Source of the DNA: JAJVID01 sp036565725
Lineage (GTDB): Bacteria; Acidobacteriota; Blastocatellia; RBC074
Reading direction: 5' to 3'
DNA: 10,773 nucleotides
Assembly (NCBI GenBank): GCA_036565725.1
Contig: DATCXQ010000232.1
Coordinates: 1 to 10,773, forward strand
The notes beneath the pieces were generated by a model. It saw only the letters and a program-made list of their open reading frames with translations, searched no databases and was not told where the DNA came from. Numbering within the stretch: position 1 is the stretch's first letter; each line of letters starts with the position of its first letter. Below are positions 6,892 through 10,773 of this stretch, piece by piece. The translations under genes and the position numbers were made by a program.

Positions 6892-6918
6892 GAGCGGAGA
6901 AGGCGAGTTAAGCCGCTC
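6892..6918 (+). other. Small hairpin directly after lepB
   Basis: GAGCGG (6892-6897) pairs with CCGCTC (6913-6918) around a 15-base loop and is followed by GCTCTTTCTG. It starts at the base after the lepB stop. The stem is short and the loop large, so it is at most a weak terminator; the much larger palindrome 30 bases downstream is more convincing. Confidence 0.25.
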
Positions 6919-6947
6919 GCTCTTTCTGAGGAGCGCGAAGAGGAGAA

Positions 6948-7020
6948 GCAGAAGGGCAAGAAGGGCAAAGAAGGGCAAAAATTTATTTTTGTTTCTTTTT
7001 GCCCTTCTTGCCCTTTTTGC
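6948..7020. terminator. Large terminator-like palindrome after lepB
   Basis: AAGGGCAAGAAGGGCAAA (6952-6969) is perfectly complementary to 6998-7015. The two arms continue outward as GCA/TGC and inward to an AAAAAT/ATTTTT pair (6977-6982 and 6985-6990) around a two-base loop, with an internal mismatch zone. The left arm is built from three copies of GAAGGGCAA. The right arm is T-rich and is followed by more T-rich sequence, so a transcript leaving lepB would end here; the symmetry would also serve the other strand. The dispersed-repeat look of the arms means it may be a mobile palindromic repeat acting as a terminator. Confidence 0.6.
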
Positions 7021-7021
7021 T

Positions 7022-7050
7022 TTCACATTCGGTCTAGAGCGATTTGCAAT
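7022..7050 (+). promoter_or_regulatory. Candidate promoter for the TPR/FG-GAP gene
   Basis: TTCACA (7022-7027), a 17-base spacer and TGCAAT (7045-7050) match the sigma70 consensus at five and four of six positions. A transcript from here would begin near 7057 and carry a leader of about 165 bases containing all of the hairpins described downstream. The -10 candidate lies inside the left arm of the inverted-pair repeat, which weakens the call. Confidence 0.3.
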
Positions 7051-7167
7051 TGTGTGTACAGGACTGTGGCGCGAGTTGTTTACTCGCGCTTGTTTCCCAA
7101 TCAGACGAAGCCACAAACAGGGCGATTAAACAAATCGCCCCACACCGTACACGCGATTGCAAACCGC
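7039..7167. repeat. BIME-like inverted-pair repeat with two variable-stem hairpins
   Basis: The sequence 7039-7095 reappears, inverted, at 7115-7167. Outer blocks are GCGATTTGCAAT (7039-7050) against GCGGTTTGCAAT on the minus strand (7167-7156), then GTGTAC in both, TGTGG in both, a hairpin, and TGTTT in both. Each copy holds a perfect 8-bp hairpin with a five-base loop: GCGCGAGT/ACTCGCGC with loop TGTTT (7069-7089), and GGGCGATT/AATCGCCC with loop AAACA (7120-7140). Between the copies the stems differ at two positions and the partner bases change to match, so pairing is kept. The centre (7096-7114) is unrelated. The design resembles REP/BIME elements. It lies in the putative 5' leader of the following gene and has no sign of coding; a frame open across it encodes only low-complexity arginine-rich sequence. 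Confidence 0.65.
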
Positions 7168-7175
7168 CATAAATG

Positions 7176-7199
7176 CGGCGCCGCTCGCGCGCGGCGCCG
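7176..7199 (+). promoter_or_regulatory. Very stable GC hairpin just upstream of the TPR/FG-GAP start codon
   Basis: CGGCGCCGC (7176-7184) pairs perfectly with GCGGCGCCG (7191-7199), nine G-C pairs around TCGCGC. It ends 22 bases before the ATG at 7222 in a stretch with no recognisable Shine-Dalgarno. It is not followed by a T tract, so it is not a classical terminator. It could affect translation initiation, protect the mRNA end or be another palindromic repeat. Confidence 0.4.
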
Positions 7200-7221
7200 A
7201 TCCCAAGTCAGCAGTAAAAAC

Positions 7222-10200
7222 ATGAAAAAGTTGATTTCTTCTTTCGCAATCGTGATCGCCGCTTGCGCATTCGCGCTGACGGGTTATTTTGTTTTTACAT
7301 CGGAGCGGGGCGCGCGGGCGCAGGACGACGCCCGCTTGAAGCGCGAGCAGCTCTACCGGCTGAACAACATTGGCGTCGCGTTCATGGAGCAGTTTAAGCA
7401 CGAAGACGCCGTGAAGCAGTTCAAACAGGCGCTGGAGGGCGATCCGAACTTCGCCGTCGCGCGCATCAACCTGGCGCTGGCCTACTTCTATTTAAACGAT
7501 TCGCGCGCTGCGGTCGAAGAGGCGCGCGCCGGCGTCAAACTCGCGCCCGACAGCCCGCATGCGCGCTACGCGCTGGCGGCGGCGCTCAAGAACGAAAAGC
7601 TTTACGACGAATCGCTCGCGGAATTCAACAAAGTCCTCTCGATTGACCCGCGCGACTCTGCGACCAACATCCAGATCGGCCAGCTCCATGCGCAGAAACA
7701 GCAGTATCCACAGGCCATCGCCGCGTTCCAGCGCGCGATCGAATCGGAGCCTTACAACGCGACGGCCGTCTACAGTCTCGCCCAGGCCCTGATTCGCTCT
7801 GGCGAGCGCGACGAAGGCCAGAAGGCGATCGAGCGGTTTCAGCGATTGCAGGCTTCGGGTTACAAGACGACGCTCGGAAATCTTTACGGCGAGAAGGGGC
7901 GCTACGCTGAGGCCGTCGTGAGCACAGGCGCCGAGTCTGACCTGGTTTCGAAAGAGGCGCCGAATGTCCGGTTTGTTGAAGGCGACGCGGGGATCAAGGT
8001 CAAAACCGACGCGAAACCGCTGTCAGGCGCGCTCGGGCGCAAGATCAATAAAACCGAGTTCAACGACCAGCTCAAACGCGAGTTGGTCGCGCCGTTCAGC
8101 TCAAGCCTCACGCTGGCCGATTTCGACGGCGACGGGCGGCTCGACCTTTTCGTTTCCGGCGTTGACGACGCCGGCAAACCGTTCGTCAAACTGTTTCGCA
8201 ATGAGGGCGGCAAATTTTCGGACGTCACCGAGAAATCGAAGATCGCCGTCAGCAACTCCGCAGGCGGCGCGGTCTTCGGCGATTTCGACAACGACGGTAA
8301 GAACGACCTGGCGATCTTCGGGTATCAAACGCTCACGCTGTGGCGCAACAACGGCGATGGGAGTTTCACAGACGTGACCGCGAAATCCGGTCTGCCGGCG
8401 ACCCCGGCTTCGTGGGCAATGACCGCCGCCTGGGTTGACGCCGATCACGACGGCGACCTGGATCTCTTCGTCGGCAATTTCGCCGACCTCTCACAATTCC
8501 CGGACAAAGATTCGGCCGTCTTCCCCGACGATTTCGCGGGCGAAGAGAACAAACTCTTTCGCAATAACGGCAACGGAAGTTTCTCCGACATCACCGCGCA
8601 AACGGGACTTGGGGGAGGGAAGAACAAGACCACCGCGGTCGTCGCGACCGATTACAACAATCAGCGCGACATCGATTTTCTGGTTGTCAATTACGGATCG
8701 CCCGTTCAGCTATTCAGCAATCAGCGCGACGGCTCATTCAAGGAAGTGGCGGCTCGGGTCGGCCTCGATTTTTCAGGCCCGTCGCTTGGCGCCGGGGCGG
8801 GTGATTTAAACAAAGACAACTTCGTCGACTTTTACGTGACGAAGTTGGGGGGGCCAGACGCTCTTTACTTGAGCGACGGGCGTGGCGGTTTCACCTCCAA
8901 GTTGATCGGAGAGCGCTCCGATCAGGCCGGAAGCGGCGCTGCGCAACTCGCCGATTACGACAACGACGGCTTGCTCGACGTCATCGCGCGCGAGACGCAA
9001 GGCGTCGCGTTGCGTCGCGGTCTGGGGGCGACGTTGGCGGAGCGGGCGAATGGCGCCGGGTCCAGATTCCCGCATATGCGGCCGCTGGCGCTCGGCGACA
9101 TCAATGACGATGGCGGGATTGATTTGCTTACCTTTGGCGAGGGAGGCAATGTGGTGGCCTTACGCAATGAAGGCTTCGGCAAAAATTTCGCGCGATTGGC
9201 GCTCTCAGGGAAAACCAGCAATCGCGGCGCCGTCGGAACGAAAGCCGAACTTCGCAGCGGCAGCCTGCGACAGAAGCTGGAGGTCTACGCGTCGTCGCCC
9301 GCGCCCGCCTCATCGAGCTTGATCTTCGGGCTTGGCTATCGCACTGCGGTCGATTCGCTGCAACTGCTCTGGCCTTCAGGCGTGCTGCAATCCGAGTTGA
9401 GCGTCAAAACGTCCGCTACGAACGCGTTTGAAGAACTCGACCGCAAAGGCACTTCCTGCCCGATCCTCTACGCGTGGGACGGAAGCCGCTACGAGTTCGT
9501 CACTGACTTTTTAGGCGGTTGCGCAATCGGCGCGCGCGAACCGGGCGACACGTGGAGCTACCCCGACAGCGACGAATACATCCGCGTCACCCACGATCAG
9601 TTGAAAGAGCGCGACGGCGTCTATTCGATCCTGATGAACAATCAGCTCGAAGAGGTGATCTATTTCGACGCGGTCAAGCTGCTCGCCGTCGATCATCCGG
9701 CCGACATCGAGATCTACCCGAACGAGCGGCTGATGCCCGCGCCGCCTTACCCCGAATTCAAAATCTACGCGACGCGCGGCGCGCGGCCTCCGGCCAAGGC
9801 TTTTGATGATAAAGGCGGCGACATTCTGCCGCTGATCAAAGATGTTGATCGCCGTTACCCGGAAGATTTCGAGAAGCTGAAGTTCAAAGGCTACGCGAAG
9901 GAACACGCGATCACCCTCGATCTGGGCGAGGTCAAAACCGCGAGGCGCGTGTCACTGCTGCTGACCGCGTGGATTGATTACGCCGATTCGACGTCGAACA
10001 TGTCGGCTACGCAGGCCGGCGTCACGCTCACGCCGCCTTACTTGCAAGTCAAGAACGCGCGCGGCGAATGGCGGACCGTGATTCCGCAGATGGGCTTCCC
10101 GGCCGGACTGCCGAAGACGATGACGGTCGATTTGACGGGCAAATTCCTCTGCGACGATTCGCAGGTTCGCATCGTGACCAGCATGCGAATCTATTGGGAT

Positions 10201-10737
10201 CAGATTCTGGTTGACGTTTCGGGCGGAGACTTCCCGACGCGCGTGACGGAACTCGATCCGCTGCGCGCCGACCTGCGCTGGCGCGGCTTCCCTCGCGAGT
10301 ATTCGCCCGACGGCCGCAAGCCTCTGATTTATGATTACAGCGTGATCGAACCGTCGGCGCTCTGGAAGGCGCACCTGGGCAATTACACGCGCCTCGGCGA
10401 CGTGCGCGAATTGCTGCTTGCGCCCGACGACATGTACGTCGTCACGCGCAACGGCGACGAGATGCAAATCGATTTCGACGCGCGCCGCCTGCCCGCCTTG
10501 CCGAAAGGATGGAAGCGCACGTTTCTGGTTTACGCCGACGGCTTCGGCAAGGATATGGACATCAACTCGGCGCGCCCCGAGACAATCGGCGAATTGCCGT
10601 TCCACGGGATGAAGAGCTATCCACACTCGCCGGCGGATCGCTACCCGATGACGAAGCGACATCAGGAATATCTACTGCGCTACAACACGCGCACGGTCAA
10701 TGAGCAGACTCAGGCGCCCTGGCAAGGGACGAAATGA
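7222..10737 (+). CDS. Secreted TPR / FG-GAP (VCBS) / ASPIC-UnbV protein, CRTAC1-like, with a large uncharacterised C-terminus
   Basis: The 1171-residue protein starts with a signal peptide (MKKLISSFAIVIAACAFAL, likely cleavage after ARA, residue 33). Residues about 44-230 are five or six TPR repeats (for example EDAVKQFKQALEGDPNFAVA). Next come seven Asp-rich FG-GAP/VCBS calcium-binding-type blades starting near D300 (DFDGDGRLDLF), D354, D406, D477, D528, D578 and D626, expected to form a beta-propeller. The loops at D477 and D528 have degenerate Asp patterns. An ASPIC/UnbV segment spans about 660-716 (RGAVGTKAEL, LLWPSG). The last 425 residues, from CPILYAWDG (746) onward, are beta-rich and not recognised by me. 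Such proteins are common in Acidobacteriota and Planctomycetes; roles in adhesion or extracellular binding are guesses. I chose ATG 7222 because it begins the signal peptide; the frame is open back to 7054 through repeat sequence. No neighbour shares an operon with it. Confidence 0.87.
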   Translation: MKKLISSFAIVIAACAFALTGYFVFTSERGARAQDDARLKREQLYRLNNIGVAFMEQFKHEDAVKQFKQALEGDPNFAVARINLALAYFYLNDSRAAVEEARAGVKLAPDSPHARYALAAALKNEKLYDESLAEFNKVLSIDPRDSATNIQIGQLHAQKQQYPQAIAAFQRAIESEPYNATAVYSLAQALIRSGERDEGQKAIERFQRLQASGYKTTLGNLYGEKGRYAEAVVSTGAESDLVSKEAPNVRFVEGDAGIKVKTDAKPLSGALGRKINKTEFNDQLKRELVAPFSSSLTLADFDGDGRLDLFVSGVDDAGKPFVKLFRNEGGKFSDVTEKSKIAVSNSAGGAVFGDFDNDGKNDLAIFGYQTLTLWRNNGDGSFTDVTAKSGLPATPASWAMTAAWVDADHDGDLDLFVGNFADLSQFPDKDSAVFPDDFAGEENKLFRNNGNGSFSDITAQTGLGGGKNKTTAVVATDYNNQRDIDFLVVNYGSPVQLFSNQRDGSFKEVAARVGLDFSGPSLGAGAGDLNKDNFVDFYVTKLGGPDALYLSDGRGGFTSKLIGERSDQAGSGAAQLADYDNDGLLDVIARETQGVALRRGLGATLAERANGAGSRFPHMRPLALGDINDDGGIDLLTFGEGGNVVALRNEGFGKNFARLALSGKTSNRGAVGTKAELRSGSLRQKLEVYASSPAPASSSLIFGLGYRTAVDSLQLLWPSGVLQSELSVKTSATNAFEELDRKGTSCPILYAWDGSRYEFVTDFLGGCAIGAREPGDTWSYPDSDEYIRVTHDQLKERDGVYSILMNNQLEEVIYFDAVKLLAVDHPADIEIYPNERLMPAPPYPEFKIYATRGARPPAKAFDDKGGDILPLIKDVDRRYPEDFEKLKFKGYAKEHAITLDLGEVKTARRVSLLLTAWIDYADSTSNMSATQAGVTLTPPYLQVKNARGEWRTVIPQMGFPAGLPKTMTVDLTGKFLCDDSQVRIVTSMRIYWDQILVDVSGGDFPTRVTELDPLRADLRWRGFPREYSPDGRKPLIYDYSVIEPSALWKAHLGNYTRLGDVRELLLAPDDMYVVTRNGDEMQIDFDARRLPALPKGWKRTFLVYADGFGKDMDINSARPETIGELPFHGMKSYPHSPADRYPMTKRHQEYLLRYNTRTVNEQTQAPWQGTK

Positions 10738-10744
10738 AGAATGT

Positions 10745-10767
10745 GGGGGCGGGTTTTCCCCGCCCCT
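10745..10767 (+). terminator. Terminator-like hairpin after the TPR/FG-GAP gene
   Basis: GGGGCGGG (10746-10753) and CCCGCCCC (10759-10766) form an 8-bp all-GC stem with loop TTTTC, starting eight bases after the stop codon; a G-T pair extends it. No T tract follows before the window ends six bases later, so a factor-independent terminator is plausible but not shown; another dispersed palindrome is the alternative. Confidence 0.5.
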
Positions 10768-10773
10768 GTCCGG

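Noticed and set aside
6951..6979. GAAGGGCAA units as a short CRISPR or tandem array
   Set aside because: There are only three 9-base units, without spacers or cas genes; they form one arm of a palindrome.
7054..7221. 56-residue extension of the TPR/FG-GAP protein
   Set aside because: It would translate the inverted-pair repeat and place the signal peptide internally.
9952..10662. Open frame of 236 codons on the minus strand inside the TPR/FG-GAP gene
   Set aside because: Same reason: antisense to a continuous coding region and His/Arg-rich in the way such shadow frames are.
1..10773. tRNA, rRNA, integrase or transposase genes
   Set aside because: I looked for these, especially around the low-GC block, and saw none.

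Overview
The window is high-GC bacterial chromosome. The gene families point to a member of the Acidobacteriota, perhaps Blastocatellia-like: a large secreted TPR/FG-GAP/ASPIC-UnbV protein, a secreted CehA/McbA-type PHP hydrolase and abundant palindromic intergenic repeats. This assignment is inferred from gene content; there is no rRNA or tRNA gene to anchor it.

Layout. (a) 1-834, minus strand: a two-gene unit encoding a DUF2071 (YqjF-like) protein and the first 36 codons of a DCC-family (DUF393) thiol-disulfide oxidoreductase, joined by an ATGA overlap. (b) 835-1036: divergent intergenic region with a small palindrome close to the DUF2071 start and a long imperfect inverted repeat (935-1022). 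(c) 1037-3292: secreted CehA/McbA-type metallohydrolase. (d) 3423-5566: a two-gene block of visibly lower GC, encoding an ABC/AAA-type ATPase and a Toprim-like DUF4435 protein that overlap by ATGA. This is the architecture of the PARIS anti-phage system (AriA + AriB) and is the most interesting part of the window. It is bounded by an 11-base direct repeat. (e) 5573-6073: Lrp/AsnC-family regulator, six bases after the DUF4435 gene, followed by signal peptidase I (6112-6891). (f) 6892-7221: 330-base gap holding a large terminator-like palindrome, a 129-base inverted-pair repeat whose inner hairpins covary, and a very GC-rich hairpin. (g) 7222-10737: an 1171-residue secreted TPR/FG-GAP/ASPIC-UnbV protein with a large C-terminal region I do not recognise, then a terminator-like hairpin at the window end.

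How the parts relate. The ATPase/DUF4435 pair looks like a defence cassette inserted between a promoter or leader and the start of the resident lrp-like gene. It seems to use the resident upstream sequence, and it leaves the regulator translatable from a Shine-Dalgarno inside its own last codons. The other genes look like ordinary chromosomal genes: signal peptidase I would process exported proteins, and the two large proteins here carry signal peptides. I see no integrase, transposase, CRISPR array or RNA gene.
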